From JABWAJ01 sp038323375 (GTDB lineage Bacteria > Bacteroidota > Bacteroidia > Chitinophagales > Saprospiraceae), in NCBI GenBank assembly GCA_038323375.1, contig JBBQGV010000018.1, positions 1 to 64,000 on the forward strand: a stretch of DNA of 64,000 bases, written 5' to 3'. Position numbers and translations under genes: made by a program. Below the pieces are notes generated by a model. It was not told the DNA's origin and did no database searches. It saw only the letters and a list, made by a program, of their open reading frames with translations. The first letter of the stretch is position 1. Every line of letters starts with the position of its first letter. Positions 49,991 to 60,100 of this stretch are shown here, in pieces.

Positions 49991-51419
49991 AAAACACCAG
50001 CGGCAGAAACAACTTCGCTGCCAGCGCCACCACCACAATCGAAATCACATCCAACCACCAGCCCGCTTTCACCATATCGCCTATTTTCAGGTGGCCGCTC
50101 GCAAAGGCAATGGCGTTGGGCGGAGTGGCCATCGGCAGCATGAAACCGCAACTGGCCGCCAGCGTCACCGGAATGCAGAGGACGAGCGGATCTATGCCCG
50201 TGCCGACAGCAATACCACCAATTACAGGCAGCAAAATCGTGACGAGCGCAACATTTGACATCACTTCCGAGATAAAAACCGTGACCGCCGCCAGCGCCAG
50301 CATCACCCAGAAACTGTAATCGCTCACCCCGGCAAATTGCTGGCCAACGAGGTTGATGATGCCCGTGTATTCCAAAGCATTGGCTAAGCTCAACCCCCCG
50401 CCAAACAGCAGCAGGATGCCCCAGGGCAGTTTTTGCGTATCGTTCCAAACCAGCACAGTAAGCCCTTTCCGGCCAAGCGGAATGACGAACAGGGCCACGG
50501 CTGCTATCAGGGCAATACTCGCGTCGGAAAGCCCGGGAAGTAGTTTGCTGATGAAGGCACGGAACATCCAGGCTAAGGCCGTCAGGACAAACACCAATAA
50601 GGTGCGCTTTTCTTCCTGCGACATGCGGCCAAGCGCATCTATTTCGTGGTTAATGATCGCAGCCGCATTGTGGAATTTGCCGAGGCGGTTGGGGAAAATG
50701 AGTTTGACCATGATCACATAACCCACCAGAATCAAAAACAGCGCGATGGGAAATGAAAAAATCATCCATTGCGCAAAGCTGACTTCGTAGTTGAATGCTT
50801 TTTGCATATAAGCCGTAAACACAAGATTCGGCGGGGTTCCCACAATCGTGGCCATGCCGCCGAGCGTGGCGGAATAAGCAATGGCAAGCATCATACACAC
50901 CGCAAAATTGCGGGTTTGCGCCGGGGAGTAGCCGTGTTCTTCGGCGGTCAGCAGGTTGATGACCGACAGCGCAATGGGCAGCATCATCACCGTAGTGGCC
51001 GTATTGCTGATCCACATGCTGATGAAAGCCGTGGCCAGCATGAACCCCAAAATGATGCCGTTGGCGTTCGTGCCGGTCATGCGCACAATGTTGAGCGCAA
51101 TGCGTTTGTGCAACCCCCATTTCTCCATCGCCAAAGCGATCATGAACCCGCCCATGAACAGAAAAACAATGGGGTCGCCGTAAGGCTTCGCCGCCGCTTC
51201 CAAGTTCAAATCCTTGATGCCCAACAACGGCAGGCAAATCAAAGGCAACAAGGCGGTGACCGCCAGAGCCGTCGCTTCGGTGATCCACCAGGTGAGCATC
51301 CAGACCGTCATGGCCATCACCCGCCAGGCTTCCGGGGTGAACATGGATGGTGCCGGAATACACAACAAAACGACAAAAGCCACAGGGCCGAGGAGGAGAA
51401 ACAGGAGCTTGAGTTTCAT
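49989..51419 (-). CDS. SLC13/DASS family anion:sodium symporter
   Basis: 476 residues with about 11-12 membrane helices. Two SNT-type substrate/ion-binding motifs are seen, one in ISNTATTVMMLPIALS (about 135-150) and one in SEVMSNVALVTILLPVIGG (about 385-403). WWITEATALAVTALLPLICLPLLGI is the conserved first helix pair. Members import dicarboxylates, citrate or sulfate with sodium; substrate here is not decided by sequence. It is not clearly linked to neighbours. Confidence 0.92.
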   Translation of the reverse strand: MKLKLLFLLLGPVAFVVLLCIPAPSMFTPEAWRVMAMTVWMLTWWITEATALAVTALLPLICLPLLGIKDLNLEAAAKPYGDPIVFLFMGGFMIALAMEKWGLHKRIALNIVRMTGTNANGIILGFMLATAFISMWISNTATTVMMLPIALSVINLLTAEEHGYSPAQTRNFAVCMMLAIAYSATLGGMATIVGTPPNLVFTAYMQKAFNYEVSFAQWMIFSFPIALFLILVGYVIMVKLIFPNRLGKFHNAAAIINHEIDALGRMSQEEKRTLLVFVLTALAWMFRAFISKLLPGLSDASIALIAAVALFVIPLGRKGLTVLVWNDTQKLPWGILLLFGGGLSLANALEYTGIINLVGQQFAGVSDYSFWVMLALAAVTVFISEVMSNVALVTILLPVIGGIAVGTGIDPLVLCIPVTLAASCGFMLPMATPPNAIAFASGHLKIGDMVKAGWWLDVISIVVVALAAKLFLPLVF

Positions 51420-51526
51420 GGTATGGCTGTGCGGTTGTGGTGTGCCGCCGAACTCCAGTTCGGCGGCCTGTTCACTTAACTTGGTTTTATTATTTAATTT
51501 TCGCTGAACAGCGTTCAGCGGTACAA

Positions 51527-52135
51527 TTAAAAATTATAATTGACCCCAAAGCGAATATCAATAGGTTGCTGGATGCTGTTTTCAGGGGCATTGACATTAT
51601 ACAGCAGGGAAATTTCATACCCCAGGAGACTACCGGAACTGGTATAGCCAAGCCCTACGTAGAAGTTATTCTGCTGAACGCGAATGGATTCCACCTTCGT
51701 GCCACTGACCCCTGTATAGAAAACGTCAGAAGCCAGTTCGTATTCCACATGCGCAAACAGAGCCGGAATAATTTTGTAGCGGCCAAAAACACCTCCACCA
51801 AACGTCAGGGGATTGGCTTTAGCAACGGCATTGCCCACATCTACCCGATAGCTCTCGTATTGAAGGGTGATGCGGGGGCCAATGGAAAAATTATTCGTAA
51901 TTTTATACCCCGCCATCGGTGAAATACCGAGCTGAAACAGGCTTTCAAAGTTATTGCCTGCAAACCCTAAATTGAAGCCACCGCCAAACCAAACCCGGCT
52001 CATAAAATTACCGCTTTCGTCAAAATACTCGGCATTGTCCTTGTCACTTTTTTTCTTTTTTTGCGCATAAGCCTGATCCTGAACAGCCAGCACGAGCACC
52101 ATCACTAATAAAGCCAATTGAATGATCTTTTTCAT
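51527..52135 (-). CDS. Outer-membrane beta-barrel protein
   Basis: About 202 residues from ATG 52135 (MKKIIQLALLVMVLVLAVQDQAYAQ), a clear signal peptide; the longer frame has no supporting features. A Lys-rich, then acidic segment (KKKKSDKDNAEYFDESG) precedes eight or so amphipathic beta-strands rich in Gly, Tyr and Phe, ending in the terminal aromatic VNYNF expected of outer-membrane barrels. It resembles OmpA/OmpW-like small barrels of Bacteroidota without a specific family. The promoter is strong and close. Confidence 0.8.
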   Translation of the reverse strand: MKKIIQLALLVMVLVLAVQDQAYAQKKKKSDKDNAEYFDESGNFMSRVWFGGGFNLGFAGNNFESLFQLGISPMAGYKITNNFSIGPRITLQYESYRVDVGNAVAKANPLTFGGGVFGRYKIIPALFAHVEYELASDVFYTGVSGTKVESIRVQQNNFYVGLGYTSSGSLLGYEISLLYNVNAPENSIQQPIDIRFGVNYNF

Positions 52136-52152
52136 AGCAACTTGTTTTTTCA

Positions 52153-52184
52153 CAAAGATAGCCGCAATAGCGAAATGGCAACAA
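52153..52184 (-). promoter_or_regulatory. Promoter of the beta-barrel protein gene
   Basis: On the minus strand TATCTTTG (52160-52153) is a perfect minus-7 box. TTG boxes at 52181-52179 (spacer 18) and 52184-52182 (spacer 21) both fit. It lies 18 nt before the start codon at 52135. Confidence 0.6.
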
Positions 52185-52382
52185 AAAAGTGTAAGTTCCG
52201 TGACAGAAATGCGGGCATTTGGTCGCCGGAAAAGCATTTAACCAAAAAGCATCGTCCAAATTTTTATATTCGCGCTCCGAAACTATATTTCAAAAATTTG
52301 CGCGCCCCCTTTCCCCAGACAGCCAGATCGCCCCCTTTTGTAATTTTTTAATTTTCATTCAGCGACTAACACCTTTTAAAAA

Positions 52383-55300
52383 ATGGCGATTCGTTTTACG
52401 CTGTCCTTACTCTTTTTGGGTATGACCATCCAACAGTTATCTGCGCAGCAAGCAATTTTTGCGGGCAAAGAGATCACAGGCATTACTTCGGCTGAACTCG
52501 AACGGGAATTTACCAACTGGCGCATTTTTGAATTAGACGCTCCGGCTTTGCATGCTTTTGCAAGCAGTCAGCCCGTCAAGGCAGACCTGCGGCTACAACT
52601 CGGCGACACGTACGATTGGCCCGTTTCCCTGTATCCCGACGACATCCGTTCTGCGGATTATCAACTCCGGGTTTTGACGGAAAACGGCCTGCAAATCCTT
52701 CCCAAAGGCGAAAATATAACCTATGGCGGTTATGCCGCCGGGCAGACCGAAAACGACGTGCGCCTGACCCTGAGCCAAAACTTCATTTTTGGGTACGTGG
52801 AAATGGACGAACTGACCTTTTTCATCGAGCCGGCCAAGCGCTTCAAAGCGGATTTACCTGAAAATTACTACGTCGTTTACCGCACCGACGATGTGCGGCC
52901 ACGCCCCGAAAGTCGTTGCGGCTGGACGCAGACCGAACACCGCAAAGCGGCATTGGAACATTCCGAACCCGGCGAAGAAAAAATGTTTGGCAACTGCTAT
53001 ACCGTAGAAATCGCTTTAGCTTCCGATTTTTCCATGTTCCAGGTTTTCGGTTCCGTTTTTGGCGTTCAGGATTTTATGCTCGGCGTATTGAACAACGTAC
53101 AAACCAACTACGATACCGAATTTGCCGATGACATCCGCTTTGAAGTGGTGACGCAATTCATTGTTTCAACCACCGGCGGCAATCCCTGGTCTTCGTCTAC
53201 CGATGCCGGTACGCTGCTGGAAAGTTTCAGAAACTGGGGCAATGCCGGCAATTTCGGAGTTCCCTTCGACGTAGCTTCGCTGTGGACTAACCGCGATTTT
53301 AACGGCTCTATCATCGGTGTTGCCTGGATTGCCGGACTTTGTTCCGACCTTCGCTACAATACCTGTCAATTGTTTTCCAGTAACGCCGCTTTTCTCCGGG
53401 TGTTGAAGGCGCATGAACTGGGCCACAACTTCGGTGCCGACCACGATGCGGAAGGCGCCAATACTATTATGGCGCCTTCGGTTTCTTCAGCCACGGCCTG
53501 GTCGTCTCTTTCGATAAGCGACATCAATAGTTTGATCAACGACCTGGCGTTTGGCGGCGGGTGTTTTTCCACTTGCACCGGGTCAGGGGGGCCGCCAATC
53601 GCTTCCATTTCGGCACCGACCGTCCATGTTTGTGCAGGCAGCGTTGTGCCGCTGATTGACAATAGTGCCAACGCGCCAACTTCCTGGACCTGGAACATGC
53701 CGGGCGCTACGCCGTCCATTTCCGGCGAACAACACCCAACGGTCAAATACAACAACCCCGGAAACTATACGGCTACCTTAATCGCCACCAACAACGAGGG
53801 GACGGATGTGGCAAATGTCAATATCCAGGTGAATGACAGCGGTACCAAATATTTGATTTACGAAACGTTTGAAGCCAATCCCGGCCCCTGGGAAATCATC
53901 AATCCCGACAACGGAATTACCTGGGAATGGGTGACCATCGGCGGCGCGCAATACGGCAAAAAAGCAATGTCGCTCAATAATTTCAATTATACGGCACTCA
54001 ATCAAAAAGACGGGTTGGTCTCCATACCCCTTAACCTGAGCGCCGAATCAGATGTCATGCTTGAAATTGACTATGCCTACCGCCGCTTCAATGCCTCCCG
54101 CAGCGACAAACTCATCGTTTCGGTGTCTACAAACGGCGGCCTTACCTACCCCAACGTTGTTTTTCAGGGGCAGGAAAACGGCGGCGGTAATTTTGCTACG
54201 GCAATTGATTCACAAACGGCATTTTTGCCGGCCACGAATAGCGATTGGTGTTTTGGTACAAATTTTGGCACAGGTTGCCTGTTGATTGATCTTTCGGCTT
54301 TTAGTGGCCAATCGCAGGTGCGCATCCGGATCGAAAACCAAACGGGGCATGGCAACAACATGTACATTGACAACATCCGAGTCCGTAGTTCCTGCGCTGC
54401 TCCACAACCACCTGTGCCCAATTTTACGTCCAATGTCACTTCGGGTTGCGCCCCCCTGACGGTGAATTATACCAACCAGACGCCAGGCGTGGTCACCAAT
54501 TATTTCTGGACTTTCCCTGGTGGTACTCCGGAATTTTCCACGAATCCTAATCCTGTCGTAACCTACAATACATCGGGCGTTTATAATGTTTCGCTTGAGG
54601 CGACCAATCTGGGAGGTTCGGCCACCATTATAAAAGCCGGCTACATCGTCGTGTCAGGCGGCCCAACCGCCAATTTTTCAACGGTCGTCAACAACCTTAA
54701 CGTCCAAACGACCAACCTTTCAGCCAATGCAACCAACTATGTCTGGAATTTTGGCGACGGCACGCCGAACAGCACGGCTACTTCACCTGCACACGTTTAC
54801 GCGCAGCCCGGAACTTATACCATCCGCCTTACCGCGACCAACCCATGCGGACAGTCGGTAAAAGAAATCAGCGTCATAGTAACGGCACCAATTTCGGCGG
54901 CATTTTCGGCAACGCCACTGCAAGGTTGCGCGCCGTTGACCGTGACCTTCAACAACGAGTCAACCGGAAACGTAACCAGCTGGATGTGGACTTTTGAAGG
55001 CGGTACGCCGGCTACTTCCACCGATCAAAACCCGACGGTGACCTATCTTGAACCAGGCGCCTACAATGTGAGTCTTACCGTCAGCAACGGCAGCTTCCAG
55101 AATTCAACCCAACTCACAGATTATATTGTCGTCAATGGCGCGCCTGCTGCTACTTTTACTTCCCTAAATCCGCCGGGTAGTCCTTCCGTTCAGTTCAACA
55201 ATACCACAACAGGAGCAAGTAGCTACCATTGGGATTTTGGCGATGGCGCAACCAGCGAAGCAGCCGACACCTCGCACACTTACGAAGCCGACGGAACCTA

Positions 55301-57086
55301 TACCGTCACCCTCATCGCAACCAATGCCTGCGGCAGCGACACCGCCATGCAGGAAGTGACCATCCTGCTGCCTCCCGTAGCAAGTTGGGAACAAAACGCA
55401 ATCGAAGGCTGCGAAGGGCTGAGCATACAATTCAACGCAGCGCCACAAGGCCCCGGACTTACTTACACCTGGACGTTTGAAGGCGGCGAACCGGCTACTT
55501 CCGATTTGCCCGATCCGACCATTGTTTACGACACTGCTGGCACCTACGCTGTGCAACTCATTGTGACCAATGCCGCTGGAGCGGATACCATCATTCAGGA
55601 CGACGCCATTGTGGTTGGCCCAAATCCGTTGGCTGCCTTTGCGGCAAATGCCATACTGGGACAAGCCACCGTGCAGTTCGACAATGCCTCCATTGCGGCA
55701 AGCAGCTTCCATTGGGATTTTGGCGACGGCGCAACGAATGAAGCCGCCAATCCCGCCCACAACTACGAAGCCGACGGAACCTATACCGTCACCCTCATCG
55801 CAACCACTTCCTGCGGCAGCGACACCGCCACGCAGGAAGTGACCATCCTGCTGCCTCCTGTTGCGAACTGGGAACAAAACGCGACCGAAGGCTGTGAAGG
55901 GCTGAGCATACAATTCAACGCAACGCCGCAAGACCCCGGACTGACCTACGCCTGGACGTTTGAAGGCGGCGAAGCGGCTACTTCCGACCTTACTAATCCG
56001 ACCATTTTATACCCAATTTTGGGTAATTATTTCGTTCAACTCATTGTGACCAATGCCGCTGGAGCAGATACCGCAGTTCAAAACAGCGCCGTGATCATTA
56101 CCGGCGGCCCAGCTTCAGCATTTACGACGTCAGTGAACGGATTCAACCTTGCACTTGAAAATAATTCGAGCAGCGGAAGCAGCTATTTCTGGGATTTTGG
56201 CGATGAAAATACCAGTGAACTATTTGCTCCAGGCCACATTTATGAGGAGGAAGGCGTCTATACCGTGATCCTTGTTGTTAGCAATGACTGCGGCAGTGAT
56301 ACTGCTGCTGTAACCATTACCATAGACAGCAACCTCCCCGTAGCTGATTTCGGCTATGAAAACCAGGAAGGTTGTGCGCCTTTGACTGTACAGTTTTTTA
56401 ACCAATCGGTCAATGCAGACAGCGTGCAATGGATCTTCCCCGGAGGAACCCCATCCGCTTCGAGCGAGCAAAATCCGGTTGTGGTTTATGCTGAGTCAGG
56501 CATTTACAACGGTACAATTATTAGCTACAACAGCGCCGGAAGTGCCGCCCAAACCCAAATGAACATCGTATCCGTGATGGCGGGGCCAGAAGCGGCATTT
56601 GATGCAACGCAGGACGAAGCAACGGTGAGTTTTGTAAACATCTCCCAGAATGCAGCCACCTATGTGTGGGATTTTGGCGATGGCGAAACGAGCACAGCAA
56701 GCAATGCGGTGCATACGTACGCTGCAAGCGGGGATTACCTAGTGCAATTGATTGCGACCAATGCGTGTGGTTCCGATACCATTTCAAAAGAGATTGGTAT
56801 CCTCCTCGTCAGTGCCGGAGAAGTGACCCGGAATATAGTTTTTAACCTCTACCCTAACCCCAACAGCGGCAGATTTACGCTGGAACTTGAAGCAACACCG
56901 GTGCCGTTGGCCGAATTAAAAATATTTGATGCCCTGGGTCAAATCGTCTATACCGAAACGATTGGTTTCCAAAGCGGTCAACTTCAAAAAGCAATCGGGT
57001 TGGAACGTCTGAGCGCAGGCGTGTACTGGCTTTCGATAAAAACCCAGAATTTTAACATGACCCGAAAGGTGATTGTCCAGGATTGA
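52383..57086 (+). CDS. Reprolysin-like metalloprotease with 11 PKD domains and T9SS sorting signal
   Basis: 1567 residues. Signal peptide (cleavage near residue 22), a propeptide (about 25-190), then an M12B-type catalytic domain with the zinc motif HELGHNFGADHD (His344) and Met-turn ANTIMAPS. A PKD domain, a jelly-roll domain (about 485-680) and then ten more PKD domains follow, alternating two kinds: one with a GC(A/E)PL opening and FxGGxP, the other with WDFGDG. The last 75 residues (LYPNPNSGRFTLELE to MTRKVIVQD) are a type A T9SS C-terminal domain, so it is exported through the type IX system and attached or released. Substrate is unknown. Confidence 0.92.
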   Translation: MAIRFTLSLLFLGMTIQQLSAQQAIFAGKEITGITSAELEREFTNWRIFELDAPALHAFASSQPVKADLRLQLGDTYDWPVSLYPDDIRSADYQLRVLTENGLQILPKGENITYGGYAAGQTENDVRLTLSQNFIFGYVEMDELTFFIEPAKRFKADLPENYYVVYRTDDVRPRPESRCGWTQTEHRKAALEHSEPGEEKMFGNCYTVEIALASDFSMFQVFGSVFGVQDFMLGVLNNVQTNYDTEFADDIRFEVVTQFIVSTTGGNPWSSSTDAGTLLESFRNWGNAGNFGVPFDVASLWTNRDFNGSIIGVAWIAGLCSDLRYNTCQLFSSNAAFLRVLKAHELGHNFGADHDAEGANTIMAPSVSSATAWSSLSISDINSLINDLAFGGGCFSTCTGSGGPPIASISAPTVHVCAGSVVPLIDNSANAPTSWTWNMPGATPSISGEQHPTVKYNNPGNYTATLIATNNEGTDVANVNIQVNDSGTKYLIYETFEANPGPWEIINPDNGITWEWVTIGGAQYGKKAMSLNNFNYTALNQKDGLVSIPLNLSAESDVMLEIDYAYRRFNASRSDKLIVSVSTNGGLTYPNVVFQGQENGGGNFATAIDSQTAFLPATNSDWCFGTNFGTGCLLIDLSAFSGQSQVRIRIENQTGHGNNMYIDNIRVRSSCAAPQPPVPNFTSNVTSGCAPLTVNYTNQTPGVVTNYFWTFPGGTPEFSTNPNPVVTYNTSGVYNVSLEATNLGGSATIIKAGYIVVSGGPTANFSTVVNNLNVQTTNLSANATNYVWNFGDGTPNSTATSPAHVYAQPGTYTIRLTATNPCGQSVKEISVIVTAPISAAFSATPLQGCAPLTVTFNNESTGNVTSWMWTFEGGTPATSTDQNPTVTYLEPGAYNVSLTVSNGSFQNSTQLTDYIVVNGAPAATFTSLNPPGSPSVQFNNTTTGASSYHWDFGDGATSEAADTSHTYEADGTYTVTLIATNACGSDTAMQEVTILLPPVASWEQNAIEGCEGLSIQFNAAPQGPGLTYTWTFEGGEPATSDLPDPTIVYDTAGTYAVQLIVTNAAGADTIIQDDAIVVGPNPLAAFAANAILGQATVQFDNASIAASSFHWDFGDGATNEAANPAHNYEADGTYTVTLIATTSCGSDTATQEVTILLPPVANWEQNATEGCEGLSIQFNATPQDPGLTYAWTFEGGEAATSDLTNPTILYPILGNYFVQLIVTNAAGADTAVQNSAVIITGGPASAFTTSVNGFNLALENNSSSGSSYFWDFGDENTSELFAPGHIYEEEGVYTVILVVSNDCGSDTAAVTITIDSNLPVADFGYENQEGCAPLTVQFFNQSVNADSVQWIFPGGTPSASSEQNPVVVYAESGIYNGTIISYNSAGSAAQTQMNIVSVMAGPEAAFDATQDEATVSFVNISQNAATYVWDFGDGETSTASNAVHTYAASGDYLVQLIATNACGSDTISKEIGILLVSAGEVTRNIVFNLYPNPNSGRFTLELEATPVPLAELKIFDALGQIVYTETIGFQSGQLQKAIGLERLSAGVYWLSIKTQNFNMTRKVIVQD
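55221..55990 (+). repeat. Near-identical 483-nt tandem PKD-pair repeat
   Basis: The block starting at 55221 recurs at 55704, 483 nt (161 residues) later, with long stretches unchanged (for example GAAGCCGACGGAACCTATAC and GAAGGGCTGAGCATACAATT). Each unit encodes one WDFGDG-type plus one GCEGLS-type PKD domain. The high nucleotide match shows recent duplication or gene conversion inside the protease gene. Confidence 0.75.
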
Positions 57087-57146
57087 TTGTATCTTAATTT
57101 AGCCTGTTCGCGAAAAAGCACAAACAGGGTTAAAAAACAGTTTACT

Positions 57147-60100
57147 ATGAAGGCATTTTTTACGACGCTTCTTCTGATTACGATTGGTTTCACAGGTGCT
57201 TTATGGGCGCAACCAGCCAATGACAACTGCGCCGGCGCACAAAACCTGACGTTGGGTACGCCGCCTGCTTGTCCCGGCGGTGGGAGCATTACCAATACCT
57301 TTTCAAGCACCAATATCAATGCCACACCGGCAACGCCTTATCCTGCCTTTACAGGTTGCGATATTGGGGGCAGCACGGCCAGCCCGGCAGCGGAAGTTTG
57401 GTACCGTTTCACGCCAAATTCCAATGTACTGACCATTAATATCACCGGAGCGCTTTCCACTCCGAACTTAGTTTTATTCACAGGTACCAATTGTGGCTTC
57501 CTGAATCCGGTTGAATGCGCCAGCGCTCCCCCAGGATCCGGATCGCTCAGTTTTTCCACCCCCGTTACCCCCGGAATAGTCTATTACATGCTGATTTCAG
57601 GGGGCGACGTTGATGATCAGGGCAACTTTACGATTTCTATGATGAGTTCGAGGGATTGTACGCCTTGTCTTCAGAACGTTTCATTGATCGCATCCCCTCC
57701 GCCGGTAAACGGCACTTATAATTCCGGGCAAAATGTAACTTTTTGTTTCACCATCAGCCAATGGAATGTAACCGGAACCGTTGAATGGCTTCATGCGGTC
57801 GAGTTTGATTTTGGTCCGGGCTGGAATGTCAACACCATAATTCCTAACCCTCCGCCCTCCTGTGGCGGCGATGGTTCCTGGAACTGGTATAACTCGTGGA
57901 CAGGATGCAATACTGGGCAAAGTTTTGGACCTGGATTTGCTTATGATTCGAGTTCAGGGATAGGCTGCGGGGGATCTCCCAATGACGGCAACCCAGGGAA
58001 TAACTGGGGCGACGGCACCGGTGGATGCGCCAACATTACTCCGGCAAACCCCTTTGTGTTTTGTGTTACGGTCACGGTCACCAACTGCCCGCCCAACATT
58101 ACCGGCAATGACCTCGGCATTACCATCAATGTATGGTCGGACGGGGACTCCGGGTCATGGACTCAAACGGGTTGTAACTCGGGAAGTGAATATCCCTTCC
58201 TGTCCACTGCCATTTGTTGTGACGACCTTAACCCGTTCGTTATCCCGACGTCAACCTCCTGCCCCACTTCATGCGATGGCACCTTGACTTTTTCCGGTCA
58301 ATCTCCCACAGGTTTCGGCTCATGGAATTATACCGTATTTAATAGCATGAACGTCATTGTTCATCAATCTTTTTCCAATCCTGGTGAGGTCACGATAACT
58401 GGCTTGTGCGCCGGTACGTACACCATTTTGGCAACAAATGTAGTTACGGGCTGTAACCGTTCGGTTACTCGACAAATTCTTCCGGGTGCCGCGCCAAATG
58501 CAATGGCTTCCTTATTAGCACAACCCTGCCCGGGAGGTATGATTTCGCTCTTAGGCTCAACTTCTACGCCTGGCGCCCCCATTACCTATGCCTGGACCGG
58601 TCCCGGCGGCTATACTTCTAACCAGCAAAACCCCACCAACGCTACCTTAGCAGGAGTTTATACCTTAGTGGTAACCGTGAACGGTTGTCCTTCTTTACCT
58701 GTAACGGTCAATGCACAGTTTCAAAACCCCATTGTCGTTGCTAATGCCAATCCGCTAAGCCTTTGTGAAGGGCAAAGCGTCACGTTGACTGCAAGTGGAG
58801 GGGTGACGTTCGCCTGGACGAATATTGCAACCGGCTTACCAGTAGGCACCGGATCTCCGCTTACAATCACGGTTACAGAACCCTCTACTTTTATGGTGAC
58901 GAGCACCAACGCCAGCGGCTGCACGGCAACAGATGAAGTTTTCGTAAATGTCAATCCATTACCCCCTGTCAGCATCAACAGCACCGGCCCATTCTGCTCC
59001 AACACCATGTTTGTGCTGACGGCAACTGGCGCAAATACCTACATCTGGGAAGACGGCAGCACGACCAACCCCCGAATTGTTTCACGCCCGGCTGGCTTCC
59101 ATACCTTTTCCGTCACCGGACGGATCACAGCCACAGGTTGCCAAAATACCGCTCAGATACAAGTCTTTGTAACAGCGGCTCCGACTGCAAGCATCACGCC
59201 ATCGGCACCGGTTATTTGCGCCGGGCAGTCCGTAACCCTCACCGCAAGCGGCGGGAATTCTTATGCCTGGGCGGGTGGCCCCAACAATGCTGTAAAAGTC
59301 GTTTCCCCAATTACGACCACAACTTATACCGTTACGGTTACCGATTTTGAAGGTTGTACGGATGTAGAATCTGTCACGGTAACCGTTCAACAACCGCTGG
59401 CACCCCCGGTAATAACCTGCGGCACCATAACGCCTAACTCGGTGCAGTTTAACTGGCCTGCAGTAGCGGGCGCATCCGGCTACTTAGTTACCGGTGCAGT
59501 CGGGACGCTAACCGGGACGACCTTCACCGTTACTGGTCTGAATCCGGGCACTCCGGTGACCATCACGGTGACCGCTCAAAATGCCGGTATTTGCGGCCCA
59601 AGCACGGCAACCTTCACCTGTACTTCTACGGCTTGCCCGCCTGTAATTGTTGTCATCGCACCGGTAGCTGATTTCTGCCTTACGGCATCAGTCGCCCCGT
59701 TGACTTTAAGTGTGACAACTACCGGTGGCAGCGGCAGTGGAACCGGCGTCTGGAGCGGAACCGGAATCACCAATACGACAACAGGCGTCTTTAATCCAAC
59801 GACTGCCGGCGTTGGCACACATCCGGTTGTCTATGCTTATACCGAAGGAATTTGCACTTACCGCGATACCCTCGGCATTGATGTCTTCGCCGTTCCAACG
59901 GCAAATTTCAGCGTAAGCGATACCACGGTTTGCACCAATGCGGCAACCACAATCACTTACACCGGGACTGCCGGCGCAGGAGCGACCTACGTCTGGAACT
60001 TCGGAGGCGGCACGGCCAACCCCGGCACAGGACAAGGGCCTCACTCCGTTTCCTGGTTAACACCGGGCAACAAAACCGTCACGCTAAGGGTCACTGAAAA

